From: CAYUQT01 sp964596165
GTDB taxonomy: Bacteria; Planctomycetota; Phycisphaerae; UBA1845; JAFGLZ01
Length of the DNA: 64,000 nt
Direction of reading: 5' to 3'
Assembly: GCA_964596165.1 (NCBI GenBank)
Contig: CAZQTW010000015.1
Coordinates: 1-64,000 of the forward strand
The notes under the pieces are model-generated. The model was not told where the DNA came from and made no database searches. It saw nothing but the letters and a program-made list of their open reading frames with translations. The first letter of the stretch is position 1. Each line of letters starts with the position of its first letter. The position numbers and the translations under genes are program-made. Of this stretch, positions 17,000 to 25,767 are shown piece after piece.

Positions 17000-17028
17000 A
17001 ATATACCTCATAGGGGTATAGGGTACAA
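17000..17028 (-). promoter_or_regulatory. Promoter of the metal-sensor/exporter operon
   Basis: On the minus strand TTGTAC (17023-17028), a 17-nt spacer and TATATT (17000-17005) form a good sigma-70 promoter, ending 33 nt upstream of the ATG at 16967. The operator lies in the spacer and -10 box. Confidence 0.6.
17003..17019. promoter_or_regulatory. CsoR/InrS-type operator within the promoter
   Basis: ATACCTC (17003-17009), ATA, GGGGTAT (17013-17019) is an inverted repeat with 6 of 7 arm positions matching. The A/T-flanked G/C tract is the form of site known for CsoR/RcnR/InrS proteins. It overlaps the -10 box and the spacer, so binding would block RNA polymerase until metal releases the repressor. 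Confidence 0.6.
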
Positions 17029-17244
17029 GCCGGTGGGTACCGGCAAGACGCATACGGGTAGACATCCGGAAGCGGTTCCTACTGCCGGAGGCCTTTCGCG
17101 AGTCAGGCTATTCTGTTACGCTGCGGTGGGTGCTGGGGGTTCCGACTCATGACGCCCGAACGGCGGCGGGGTCGGCCCGAGGCCTCCTGTCGTGGGGAAT
17201 CGGGTCTGGATCAAGTGTCTCTAACAAACCAAGCGAGGAGTGTC

Positions 17245-18582
17245 ATGAAACCGATTAACCGCAGGTCATTTCTGAAGGCGTCCGTCCAGGCCGCGGCGGC
17301 CGCCACGGTCGCAGGCAAGGTCTCCGGACCCGCCTACGGCGTGGTCGGGGCGAACGAGCAGATCCGCGTTGCGTGCGTGGGGATCAACGGGCGAGGCAAT
17401 GCGCACATCGGGGCGTATCTGGCGATGAAGAACAAGGGGGTGGACGTGGTCGCCTTGTGCGACATTGACGAGAACGTCCTCAACAGCCGGGCCGGCGCCG
17501 TGCAGGGCGCACGGGGCAAGAAGCCCGATACCTGCACGGACATGCGAAAGCTCTTTGAGGACAAGAATATTGATGCGGTCTCCTTTGCCACGACGAACCA
17601 TTGGCACGCCCTGGGCACCATCTGGGCCTGCCAGGCAGGTAAGGACGTCTACGTCGAGAAACCGGCGTCGTGGTCGATCTGGGAAGGCCGCAAAATGGTC
17701 GAGGCCGCCCGAAAATACAACCGCATGGTCCAGGTCGGCACGCAGAGCCGGTCCAACGGAAACATCCGCAAAGCCGTCGCCCAACTCCATGCCGGGATCA
17801 TCGGCGACGTCTTCATGGCCAGGGCGCTGTGTTACAAGAAGCGGAATTCAATCGGTATCAAGCCCGACTCGGAGCCCCCTAAGCACATTCACTACGATCT
17901 CTGGCTCGGGCCGGCCGCCGCAAGGCCCTTTAACGCAAACTATGTCCATTACAACTGGCACTGGTTCTGGGACTTCGGCAACGGCGACATCGGCAACCAG
18001 GGTGCCCACGAGATGGACAAGGCGATCTGGGGCCTAAACAAAAAGGAATTGCCCGTGAAGGTTAGCTCGATGGGCGGCCGCTACGGTTACAAGGACCAGG
18101 GCGAGACGCCGAACACCCAGGTGGCCACATTCACCTATGCCGACGGCAAGATGCTCGTGTTCGAGGTGCGCGGGCGATTCACCAACGACGAAAAGGGCGA
18201 GACCGTCGGCAATCTTTTCTACGGCTCCGACGGTTACATGGCCGGCTGGAAGGCGGAGGTCGGCGAGGGCTGCAAGCCCTATGGCGGCAAGCCGGCCGAC
18301 GAGGTAAAGTTGCCCGAGGTCGGCGGCGCCGGCGACGGCAACCACTTCGAAAACTTCATCCGGGCCGTCCGGAGCCGCAAGGTCGAGGACCTCAACGCGG
18401 ACATCATGTGGGGCCACCTCGCTTCGGCGTGCGTCCACATGGCGAACATCTCGTACCGGCTCGGCAAGACACTGACGTTCGATCCGAAGACCGAGCAGTT
18501 CACGGGTGACTTTGCGGACGAGGCCAACAAGTTCCTCAAACGCGACTATCGCGCCCCGTTCGTGATCCCGGATCAGGTGTAG
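17245..18582 (+). CDS. Tat-exported Gfo/Idh/MocA oxidoreductase
   Basis: 445 aa. The ATG at 17245 follows GCGAGGAG. MKPINRRSFLKAS is a twin-arginine signal with an Ala-rich hydrophobic stretch. The Rossmann motif VGINGRGNAH, the FATTNHWHALGTIWA segment and EKPASW (the family EKP motif) follow. Tat-exported members probably carry a tightly bound NAD(P) and act in the periplasm. The C-terminal half has several Trp/His-rich segments (HYNWHWFWDFGNGDIGNQG) typical of the planctomycete subfamily. The URO-D-like gene follows after a hairpin at 18611. Confidence 0.88.
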   Translation: MKPINRRSFLKASVQAAAAATVAGKVSGPAYGVVGANEQIRVACVGINGRGNAHIGAYLAMKNKGVDVVALCDIDENVLNSRAGAVQGARGKKPDTCTDMRKLFEDKNIDAVSFATTNHWHALGTIWACQAGKDVYVEKPASWSIWEGRKMVEAARKYNRMVQVGTQSRSNGNIRKAVAQLHAGIIGDVFMARALCYKKRNSIGIKPDSEPPKHIHYDLWLGPAAARPFNANYVHYNWHWFWDFGNGDIGNQGAHEMDKAIWGLNKKELPVKVSSMGGRYGYKDQGETPNTQVATFTYADGKMLVFEVRGRFTNDEKGETVGNLFYGSDGYMAGWKAEVGEGCKPYGGKPADEVKLPEVGGAGDGNHFENFIRAVRSRKVEDLNADIMWGHLASACVHMANISYRLGKTLTFDPKTEQFTGDFADEANKFLKRDYRAPFVIPDQV

Positions 18583-18610
18583 GGATCACGAAGCCGCATC
18601 CGCAGAGAGG

Positions 18611-18626
18611 CGGATCAAACGATCCG
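18611..18626 (+). terminator. Short hairpin after the Gfo/Idh gene
   Basis: CGGATC (18611-18616), AAAC loop, GATCCG (18621-18626), 28 nt after the stop codon. It has no T-tract. It shares its CGGATC arm with the hairpins at 1801 and 33653. Confidence 0.35.
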
Positions 18627-18782
18627 TGGGGATTGGCGGCGGCAAGGAGCCCGCGCTCGGACGGGCGCCGGCTCCCACCGGGATGTACCGTTTGGACGAA
18701 GCCCATCCGCAGCCGGTCTGGACAGGGCTATCGAAACGCTTCTCGGGTGGGAGCGTCGCGAGAGGCGCCGGGAGGTTGCCCC

Positions 18783-19775
18783 ATGGCGATGACTCGACGA
18801 GAACGACTGGAGGCGACGCTGGCCGGCAAACCGGTGGACCGACCGGCGGTGTCGATTTGGCGCCATTTCTACGACCTCGAACAGACAATCGACGGCCTCG
18901 TCGACGCGATGCTCGGATTCCAGCGCCGATTCGACTGGGATTTCATGAAGGTCAATCCGCGGGCGTGCTATCACGTTCAGGACTGGGGCAACCGCTATGA
19001 CTTCAGCCCCGCGCCGAAGGCGGGACCCGATCTCGTCGAATACCGGATCAAGACCCCCGCCGATTGGGAGAAGCTGCCCGTCCTTAACCCGAGCGAGAAC
19101 GTCCTTGGCGAACATATGATCGCGCTGGGCGAGATCCGGACGCAACTCGATCCGGACGTCCCGATGATCATGACCGTGTTCACGCCGCTTTCGCTGGCCG
19201 ACGAACTCACGGGCAAGAAGGGCCTGGCCGAACACTTTGCCAAGCCGGACAAACTCAAGGCCGGCTTGCAGCGGATTACCGAGACGTTCGAGATCTTTAT
19301 CGACCTGTGCTTTGCGGCCGGCGTCGACGGCATCTTCTTCGCCACCACCTACTGGGCCACGCGCGAGAGGCTCACCGAGGCCCAGTACGACGAGTTCAGC
19401 CGCCCCTACGACGAGCGGCTGATGAACCGCATCCGCAAACGGGGCTGGTTCAACGTGCTGCACGTGTGCAAGTCGAACAACATGCTACTCCACCTGGCCG
19501 ACCTGAAGCCCAACGCGTTTCACTGGGACGCGACGGATCGGACGAACCTGTCGATTGGCGAAGGGCTCAAGCACCTGAACGCGCCCGTTATCGGCGGGAT
19601 TGACGGAGAGCGATTGGCCGCGGAAAACGCGGGCCCCTGGGTGGACGAGCAGCTCAAGGCCTGTGCCCAGGCCACCGGAAAGCGCCGCTGGATCGTCGGC
19701 GCGGGCTGCACCGTCCCGGCGGAAATTCCCGACGAGGCACTGGCCTACGTCCGGCGGACCGTCGAAACACTGTGA
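18783..19775 (+). CDS. Uroporphyrinogen decarboxylase-family (URO-D-like) protein
   Basis: 330 aa. The ATG at 18783 follows GGGAGGTTGCCC. MTRRERLEATLAGKPVDRPAVSIW is reduced to the typical URO-D-like opening (RERLEATLAGKPVDR). A TIM-barrel protein follows, with AAGVDGIFFATTY and a C-terminal WIVGAGCTVPAEIP segment. Members outside haem synthesis include corrinoid methyltransferases and many uncharacterised proteins in planctomycete sugar clusters. It is not a hemE ortholog by context: no other haem genes are near. The next gene's first in-frame codons overlap its stop, although its better start is 30 nt downstream. Confidence 0.78.
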   Translation: MAMTRRERLEATLAGKPVDRPAVSIWRHFYDLEQTIDGLVDAMLGFQRRFDWDFMKVNPRACYHVQDWGNRYDFSPAPKAGPDLVEYRIKTPADWEKLPVLNPSENVLGEHMIALGEIRTQLDPDVPMIMTVFTPLSLADELTGKKGLAEHFAKPDKLKAGLQRITETFEIFIDLCFAAGVDGIFFATTYWATRERLTEAQYDEFSRPYDERLMNRIRKRGWFNVLHVCKSNNMLLHLADLKPNAFHWDATDRTNLSIGEGLKHLNAPVIGGIDGERLAAENAGPWVDEQLKACAQATGKRRWIVGAGCTVPAEIPDEALAYVRRTVETL

Positions 19776-19804
19776 TGTCTGTCTTCGCGTCAGGAGTCGT
19801 CACG

Positions 19805-21349
19805 ATGATGCATCGCCTTGCGACCGCCCGGGGCTGTTCCGTGATTTGCCACCTGCTTGCCGCCGCCGGCATCGCGGCCGAGCCTACGGCGATCCGTGCG
19901 AAGGTGTCACCGACCACTCCCGCAAGGTTCGCCTGCGTGACCGAAGGGCGGTTTCTGTTGCGGTTCGAGCTTCAATCGACACCGAAGGGCGCGCTACAGG
20001 CCGGCGACGTCGCGCGATTGACCTTCCGCGAGCTGTACGAGGGCTGGACCACGACGGTCGAATGCCCGTTGAAGAGGATCAAGGACGGCGTCGCCGCCGT
20101 GGATGTGACCGCGGCCGATTTGCTGCTGCCGCCGTCGTCGTATCACGTCCGCGTCGACGCGGTCCGCAAGGGTACAGTGCTGAATCCCGGTGCTTCGGGT
20201 TCATGCGAGGTCTACGTTGCGCGGGAGGACGAATCGCCGTCGCACGTCCTGGGCAGCTACTTCCTCGGGCGGATCGCCTACGTGTGGGATGAGAAACTCA
20301 AGCTCTACTACCGCAACCTGCCGGAGAAGCTGCCGCCGACGTACGACCCGTTCGACCCGAATCAACGGGCAGGCTATGAAAAGACGATCTCACCGGATCT
20401 CAATCGACACCCGGAGCTTCAACACGACGGGGGGACGGGATTTCTGCTCTCGGCCGGCGTCTATCGCCGCTGCGGTGAGATGCCGCGGGCGCGATACTGC
20501 GAGCAGGTCGTCAAGCGCACGCTCGACACGCTGCTGAATCTCATGTTGACGCCCGACGGTCGCCTACACGGCATGGCGTGGAAGAACGGCACGTTCGATA
20601 CCCTCTATCACATCCGCCAGGAAGACGGATTCGCCCTCAAACTGATCTCCCAGGCCGTGTTGTACTTTCGCGACACGGCCGGCGAGCCCGACTACGCCCG
20701 CGAATTGTTCAAGCGGGCCGAGCCGATCGTTCGGTACCAGTTCTCGCAGCCGAACCCGATCGGCTGCGGGGGGCTGGGATGTAAGGTGTACGACGGCCGG
20801 ATCCTGGCGGGACTGGCCTACTGCTGCCTGACCGAGCGGGCCCTCGGCGGCACGTTTGATGAATCGCACTTGAACACGACGCTCGATTTCGCCAAGCGGG
20901 CCTCGCAGCACGTCGTGGCCAACCAGGGCTGGTATGACGCCGGCTGCCTCGCCGAGGGCAAATGTCACATCGGCTACGGCAATCAGAACATACTCTCGGG
21001 CCTACTTGCGGCGCGAAGGGCCGCTCTCCAGGCCGGCAAGAAGGAGGACGCGGCTGCAATTGAGGCAGGCATCAAGTCGGCCTTCGATTTCTTGGCGCGC
21101 ACGAATGGGTCGATCACCGGGACCATCCAGTGGACGCCCGGCCGGCACTCGGGATGGTCGGTCGGACACATGCGAGAGGTCCTCGACGAATACCGTGGGC
21201 AATTCGGCGACGGCGAGGTCGTACGGTGGTACACGGCGGGGATCTGGGAGCCGACCTATGACTACTGGGTCCTGGCGTTCCACCGCTGCAACGCGGTGGC
21301 CGCGATGCTGTATGCGTGCGAGGAGTATCAGCGCGCCCTGTCAAGGTGA
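19805..21349 (+). CDS. Secreted alpha/alpha-toroid glycosidase-like protein, specificity unknown
   Basis: 514 aa from the ATG at 19805, which follows AGGAG (19792-19796); an earlier GTG at 19772 lacks a ribosome binding site. A signal peptide ends near AAAGIAAEP. An N-terminal beta-sandwich region (about 30-140) precedes a helical C-terminal domain with repeated aromatic segments such as LHGMAWKNGTFDTLYHIRQEDG, NQGWYDAGC and WYTAGIWEPTYDYW, resembling six-hairpin glycosidases. I do not recognise a specific GH family. It lies directly after the URO-D-like gene and may be cotranscribed with it. Confidence 0.6.
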   Translation: MMHRLATARGCSVICHLLAAAGIAAEPTAIRAKVSPTTPARFACVTEGRFLLRFELQSTPKGALQAGDVARLTFRELYEGWTTTVECPLKRIKDGVAAVDVTAADLLLPPSSYHVRVDAVRKGTVLNPGASGSCEVYVAREDESPSHVLGSYFLGRIAYVWDEKLKLYYRNLPEKLPPTYDPFDPNQRAGYEKTISPDLNRHPELQHDGGTGFLLSAGVYRRCGEMPRARYCEQVVKRTLDTLLNLMLTPDGRLHGMAWKNGTFDTLYHIRQEDGFALKLISQAVLYFRDTAGEPDYARELFKRAEPIVRYQFSQPNPIGCGGLGCKVYDGRILAGLAYCCLTERALGGTFDESHLNTTLDFAKRASQHVVANQGWYDAGCLAEGKCHIGYGNQNILSGLLAARRAALQAGKKEDAAAIEAGIKSAFDFLARTNGSITGTIQWTPGRHSGWSVGHMREVLDEYRGQFGDGEVVRWYTAGIWEPTYDYWVLAFHRCNAVAAMLYACEEYQRALSR

Positions 21350-21778
21350 AGGGAGGGGGTCGCCTCGACAGAGACCGAAAGGGACAAGAAAGGGGCGCGA
21401 TCTCCCGTCCGAGCCGCATCGCCCGGACGCGTAGAGAGGGCCTTGGCTCCGAAAGACCAAGCGACGCCCGCACCGGCGCGCCGATCCCCATACCTTCCTG
21501 ACAAGCCGGTGCGTCCATCCGGCACCACTTCGTCCCGTCACGGTGTGTCCCCGTTGTGATGTTCTTCCCGTGGGAACGTTGCGAGAATAGCCCGGCGTTT
21601 GCCTTCGGCGGACGGCTCCCCGGCTGCTCTATCGCGGTCCCCCGGGGTGACAGCTCCCACCGGAATTCTCGCACGCTCAGGCACGGGGCGCGCGATGGGG
21701 TTCGCTTGACGTTTCGGTCGGCCGGCAATACGCTCGTGGCGTTCGTCGTGTTCAAGCCCGATCGAGACCCCAGGGGCC
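21350..21778. other. Intergenic region with no supported gene
   Basis: About 430 bases between the secreted protein and threonine aldolase. An open frame on the plus strand (21556-21819) ends in a beta-strand-like segment (VRLTFRSAGNTLVAFVVF), but it has no ribosome binding site or recognisable family and overlaps the aldolase start. No convincing promoter or hairpin was found. Confidence 0.4.
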
Positions 21779-22834
21779 ATGGCGAGTATGACACTGTCCG
21801 ACGTAATCGATTTCCGTAGCGATACCGTCACCAAGCCTACGCCGGCGATGCGCAAGGCCATTGCGGAGGCCGAAGTGGGCGACGACGTGCTGGGCGAGGA
21901 CCCGACGGTCAACCGGCTCGAGGCCCGCATGGCCGAGCTGTTCGGCAAAGAAGCAGCCGTCTTCGTCACCACCGGCACGCAGGCGAATCAGGTTGCGATT
22001 CGCGCCCACACGCGACCCGGCGAAGAGATCATCGGGGCGGAGGCCAGCCACTTCTACCGATATGAATCGGGCGGAGCGGCCGTCATGAGCGGGTGTAGCG
22101 TTTGCCTGCTCCAGGGCGACCGGGGCGTGTTCAGCGGCGACGACGTGCGGGCATCGATCCGACCCGCCGATCAACACTATCCCATCAGCCGACTTGTCAT
22201 CGTGGAGAACACGCAGAACCGCGGCGTCGGAAAGGTCTGGCCGATGGAGGCGATTCAAGACGTTCATCGGGCGGCCAGGGAGTACGGCCTCCTCATGCAT
22301 ATGGACGGCGCCCGGATCTGGAACGCGTGCGTCGCCGGCGGATTCAAGCCGATCGATTACGCGAGGTATTTCGATTCGGTCGCCGCGTGTTTCAGCAAGG
22401 CCCTCGGTGCGCCGGCCGGATCGATCGTGGTCGGCGACAAGGAGTTCATCGCCCGCGCAAGGCGAGCTCGGAAGATGATGGGCGGCGCGATGCGCCAGGC
22501 GGGTATCCTGGCGGCCGCCTGTCTGTACGCCGTGGATCATCATGTGGAACGTCTGGCCGAGGACCATGCCAATGCGAAGCGTCTGGCCAATGCGATCGCC
22601 GAGATACCAGGCTTCGGCCTCGATCCGGGGATTGTCGAAACCAACATCATCATCTTCGACGTGGAGCCCAGGCTGGGCACGGCTGCCGACATCGTCGCCC
22701 GGTTGAACCAGGTCGGCGTCAAGATGCTGGCGGTTGCGCCGCAACAGGTTCGCGCCTTAACGCATCTCGACGTGTCGGCCGCGCAGATCGACGAGGCTAT
22801 CCGTCGAATCCGTGAGTGTTTCGGTCGCATGTGA
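21779..22834 (+). CDS. ltaE: Low-specificity L-threonine aldolase (PLP-dependent)
   Basis: 351 aa. It begins at the ATG at 21779 or 21788. It opens with IDFRSDTVTKPTPAMRKA, the family signature. Then GDDVLGEDPTVNRLE, FVTTGTQANQ (phosphate-binding region), MDGARIWNA (Asp that contacts the PLP ring) and the lysine segment ACFSKALGAPAG (Lys binds PLP) follow. It cleaves L-threonine or allo-threonine to glycine and acetaldehyde in the cytoplasm. Its stop overlaps the ATG of the endonuclease V gene (TGATG), so the two are probably translated together though functionally unrelated. Confidence 0.93.
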   Translation: MASMTLSDVIDFRSDTVTKPTPAMRKAIAEAEVGDDVLGEDPTVNRLEARMAELFGKEAAVFVTTGTQANQVAIRAHTRPGEEIIGAEASHFYRYESGGAAVMSGCSVCLLQGDRGVFSGDDVRASIRPADQHYPISRLVIVENTQNRGVGKVWPMEAIQDVHRAAREYGLLMHMDGARIWNACVAGGFKPIDYARYFDSVAACFSKALGAPAGSIVVGDKEFIARARRARKMMGGAMRQAGILAAACLYAVDHHVERLAEDHANAKRLANAIAEIPGFGLDPGIVETNIIIFDVEPRLGTAADIVARLNQVGVKMLAVAPQQVRALTHLDVSAAQIDEAIRRIRECFGRM

Positions 22835-23511
22835 TGAGACTTCCGCCCGTGCCGCACCGTTGGAACGTCAGCCCCACTCGAGCGATACGAATCCAGCGCG
22901 AGTTGGCCGGTCGGGTCGTTCACCGACCACTGCCTTCAGACCCTCGGTGGATTGCCGGTGCCGATATGGCGTTCACGCCCGACGGGCGGCGGTGTGTTGC
23001 CGGTGTTGTCCTGTGGGATCGTTGGACCGCGCGGGTTGTCGAACAACGAATTGCCGTTCGAAAGGTCTGTTTCCCTTACGTTCCGGGTTTGCTCTCGTTC
23101 CGAGAGGCGCCGGCGGTGCTGGCCGCCCTGCGGCAATTGAGGCAATCTCCGGACGTGCTGCTGATTGACGGCCAAGGCATCGCCCATCCGCGTCGAATGG
23201 GGCTGGCAAGCCATGTGGGCCTGCTGAGTGGGATCGCTTCGATCGGTTGCGCCAAGAGCCGACTCTGTGGGACGTTCAAGGAACCCTCGCCGGCGCGCGG
23301 AAGCCGAACCGATTTGCTGGACAAGGGTGAACTCATCGGGACGGTCGTGCGAACTCGCCCGGGCGTCCGTTGCCTCTTCGTCAGCGTCGGCCACCTCGTG
23401 ACGCTCGACGACGCGGCGAACACCGTGATCGCCTGCGCGACCCGCTTTCGACTGCCCGAACCCGCACGGCTGGCCCATCAGTTGGTGACTCGCGAGCGAC
23501 GGAATCGCTGA
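22834..23511 (+). CDS. nfi: Endonuclease V (deoxyinosine 3'-endonuclease)
   Basis: 225 aa, close to the 223 aa of E. coli Nfi. The ATG at 22834 overlaps the aldolase stop; GTG codons at 22816 and 22831 are alternatives. Family motifs are IAGADMAF (catalytic Asp), YVPGLLSFREAP (catalytic Glu and wedge region), LLIDGQGIAHPRR (catalytic Asp), a later Lys in CAKSRLCG, and VSVGHLVTLDDA near the end. It incises DNA next to deaminated adenine (inosine). There is no signal peptide. Confidence 0.92.
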   Translation: MRLPPVPHRWNVSPTRAIRIQRELAGRVVHRPLPSDPRWIAGADMAFTPDGRRCVAGVVLWDRWTARVVEQRIAVRKVCFPYVPGLLSFREAPAVLAALRQLRQSPDVLLIDGQGIAHPRRMGLASHVGLLSGIASIGCAKSRLCGTFKEPSPARGSRTDLLDKGELIGTVVRTRPGVRCLFVSVGHLVTLDDAANTVIACATRFRLPEPARLAHQLVTRERRNR

Positions 23512-23854
23512 GAACAAAACGGGGGAGAATCGCCCTCGTGTTCTCTGCTGCCCGGTAGCCTGTTGCGAAGCGATGGGAACTCGTCCTCGCCTCGTTGAAC
23601 TTCCTGCGGCACTTCCTGCAGGTCCCGGAAGGCGGAAACAGACGTGGGGGTATTACTGCCTTATGGCATGTTTATACCACGTGGTTGGCATTCCGAATTG
23701 GAGCTTTTTTCCCTTTGACAAACCCTCCCTTGATTTTGCAAACTACACCTTTAATAGCTGGTCCGGTCTGGAACAAGCCTGGGGGCGGGTTTTCCACCGG
23801 GCCTGTCGTACTGCCGTGGCAAGGGGGGTCGTGGGATCGCGGGAGGATTTGGAT
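23512..23854. other. Region upstream of the cold-shock gene, probably a long 5' leader
   Basis: About 340 bases without a supported gene. The part at 23690-23760 is AT-rich and contains TTGACA (23715-23720), but no good -10 box at the right spacing. Long leaders are typical for cold-shock genes, so the region may carry the promoter and thermosensitive RNA. Nothing definite was resolved. Confidence 0.35.
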
Positions 23855-24061
23855 ATGCCGACGGGTAAGGTCAAGTGGTTCAACGATCAGAAAGGGTTTG
23901 GATTCGTGCAGATGGACGACAGTGGTGAGGATGTGTTCGTTCACCACTCCGTCATCCAGATGGACGGATACCGGACCCTGGCCGAAGGCCAGATCGTGGA
24001 GGTCGACTTTGAGCGAGGTCCGAAGGGGTTGAAGGCCACTTCGTGCCGCTCGGTGCATTGA
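23855..24061 (+). CDS. Cold-shock protein (CspA family)
   Basis: 68 aa. The ATG at 23855 follows GGGAGGATTTGGAT. It starts MPTGKVKWFNDQKGFGFV, containing RNP1 (KGFGFV); RNP2 is VFVHHS. It is a single OB-fold that binds single-stranded RNA and DNA and acts as an RNA chaperone. It is a single gene followed by a terminator hairpin at 24092. Members of this family are often constitutive, so cold induction is not certain. Confidence 0.95.
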   Translation: MPTGKVKWFNDQKGFGFVQMDDSGEDVFVHHSVIQMDGYRTLAEGQIVEVDFERGPKGLKATSCRSVH

Positions 24062-24091
24062 GTGATTTGATGGTCTGTGGATGACCTCAGA

Positions 24092-24125
24092 GAACCCCGG
24101 TCGGCCCACCGGCCCGCCGGGGTTC
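24092..24125 (+). terminator. Hairpin terminator after the cold-shock gene
   Basis: GAACCCCGG (24092-24100) pairs perfectly with CCGGGGTTC (24117-24125); the loop itself is GC-rich. It lies 31 nt after the stop codon with no T-tract. Confidence 0.55.
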
Positions 24126-24224
24126 ACTTGCCAACGGCGGGCTATGCCCTTTCATGAGACAGATTCATTCGCGGATATGATATGACCTGTCTAGCCGATG
24201 CTGTTTGGGCTGGAGGGAGACGCC

Positions 24225-25367
24225 ATGTTGCCGATACGAACCGTTGTGAGCGCTGCTGCAATTGCGTTTCTTGCCGCGCAGGTTCGGTCCGGTGAACCCC
24301 CGAGCCGGCCTGCACCGACCGGATTCAAGGCATTCGAGGAGGCTCGCAACAAGCGGTACGCCGAACAACTTGAAACCTATCTGCGCAAGCGGCTCGTCGA
24401 TGAATACCCCGAACGCGCCGGTAAGGCATGGCATCGCGACTATGGCAGTGTCGAGGCATTCCTTACGAGCATCGAGCCGAATCGCAAACGCTGGCGCGCG
24501 CTGCTGAATCCCCCGGACCTTGGCGCGACCGGACCGCTGGAGCGTCGTCCCAGTGAATCGCTGGGCGATCTGAAGGGCGAGTGGTTGACTCTGCCGTTGG
24601 GTCCGCTGAATGTGGAGGCCGTTCTCGTCGTACCGGCCGATGCCAAAGGACGTGTACCGTTGGTGATTGCCCAACACGGGATCGGGAGTTGGCCCGAGCG
24701 CCCCTTCGGCGTCGCGGACGACGGCGATGCCTACCACAGCTATGCCCGCGCGTTGGTCAAGGCGGGATTCGCCGTCCTGGCGCCGTTCAACCTTCGGGCG
24801 GCCGATCGCCGCAATCGAATCGAGCGGCTCTGTCGGCTGGCCGACACGACACTGCCCGGCATCGAGCTGGCCCGCGTTCAGCGGATGCTCGATGCCGTGC
24901 TGGCCGATTCGAGAGTCGACGGCGAGCGCGTGGGCATGTGGGGCGTTTCGCTCGGCGGGCTGGCGACCATGTTCTGGACGCCGCTGGAGCCACGGATCAA
25001 GGCGGCCGTCGTCTGCGCGTGGTTCAATCATCGCCGGAACAAGATGGCCGTACCGGACACCCGCTATAGCTGCTTCTTGGAGACGACCGAGGAGCACGCG
25101 TTTTTCAAAGGTTGGCTGACGGAATTCACCGACCACGATGTGGTGAGCCTCATCTGCCCCCGGCCGATTCAAATCCAGACGGGCAAGAAGGACCGGATCG
25201 CCCATTGGCCACAGGTCGTCGAGGAATTCGAGATCGCCAGACAGCACTACGTGAGGCTTGGCCTGGCCGAGCGATGCGAGATCGATCTTCGCGACGCCGG
25301 CCACGAGGCACACGTCGAGGCGGGCATTCGGTTCCTGACGCGTTGGCTCGCCCAAGACTGTCGGTAG
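24225..25367 (+). CDS. Secreted alpha/beta-hydrolase (dienelactone hydrolase / acetyl-xylan-esterase-like)
   Basis: 380 aa. The ATG at 24225 follows GGAGGGAGACGCC. The signal peptide is about residues 1-24 (ending AQVRSG). The alpha/beta-hydrolase core shows VIAQHGIGSWPERPFG (oxyanion region), the nucleophile elbow MWGVSLGG, TGKKDRIAHW (acid) and DAGHEAHVEAG (catalytic His). A long helical cap precedes the core. It is probably a periplasmic or extracellular esterase acting on polysaccharide side groups; the substrate is not known. It stands alone between intergenic regions. Confidence 0.8.
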   Translation: MLPIRTVVSAAAIAFLAAQVRSGEPPSRPAPTGFKAFEEARNKRYAEQLETYLRKRLVDEYPERAGKAWHRDYGSVEAFLTSIEPNRKRWRALLNPPDLGATGPLERRPSESLGDLKGEWLTLPLGPLNVEAVLVVPADAKGRVPLVIAQHGIGSWPERPFGVADDGDAYHSYARALVKAGFAVLAPFNLRAADRRNRIERLCRLADTTLPGIELARVQRMLDAVLADSRVDGERVGMWGVSLGGLATMFWTPLEPRIKAAVVCAWFNHRRNKMAVPDTRYSCFLETTEEHAFFKGWLTEFTDHDVVSLICPRPIQIQTGKKDRIAHWPQVVEEFEIARQHYVRLGLAERCEIDLRDAGHEAHVEAGIRFLTRWLAQDCR

Positions 25368-25767
25368 CACGGCTGCGCCCGGGGTGACGGCATTACCTAT
25401 TTCGTGGTTCTTGTGCTTTTTCCGGGCGACAGAGAATCGGCCGCTAAGAGGCACAAAAGGCCCAAGAACAATGAAGAGGGCTGTGGCAGGGAAAGACGAA
25501 GTATTCGACGCACCTCCATGCGTCCTCATCCGAGGACGGACGATGCGTCAGGACACCCACCATCTGCAATCTTATGCCTTGCGCCTTTTCAACCTGATCG
25601 GAATGGGTGGATGTCCCCCGCCGGTTTTTCGCGCAACAGCCGGCCGCGGGTACGCCAATCGATAGCGAGGACAATCACTCGTCACCCAACGCTATCATTT
25701 GCCCCGGATCAGGGTTATCCTCATCGCGAGTCGAAGTTCCATGCATTCTCACGTCTTGGGAGCAGAC
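25368..25767. other. Intergenic region carrying an imperfect inverted repeat
   Basis: 400 bases with no convincing gene. An open frame exists (25384-25665) but has poor codon bias and no family. The notable feature is the inverted repeat 25407-25469, annotated separately. Confidence 0.4.
25407..25469. repeat. Imperfect inverted repeat, possible degenerate small mobile element
   Basis: GTTCTTG (25407-25413) followed by TGCTTTTT pairs with AAAAGG and CAAGAAC (25463-25469). The arms match perfectly in the outer 7 bases and partly further in. Its composition differs from the surrounding GC-rich DNA. It could equally be a terminator-like structure for the esterase gene. Confidence 0.3.

Noticed and set aside
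21556..21819. Short plus-strand frame before the threonine aldolase gene
   Set aside because: No ribosome binding site or recognised domain, and it overlaps the aldolase start; perhaps a remnant of a secreted beta-protein but this cannot be supported.
23715..23743. TTGACA as a cold-shock gene promoter
   Set aside because: No acceptable -10 box lies 16-18 nt downstream.
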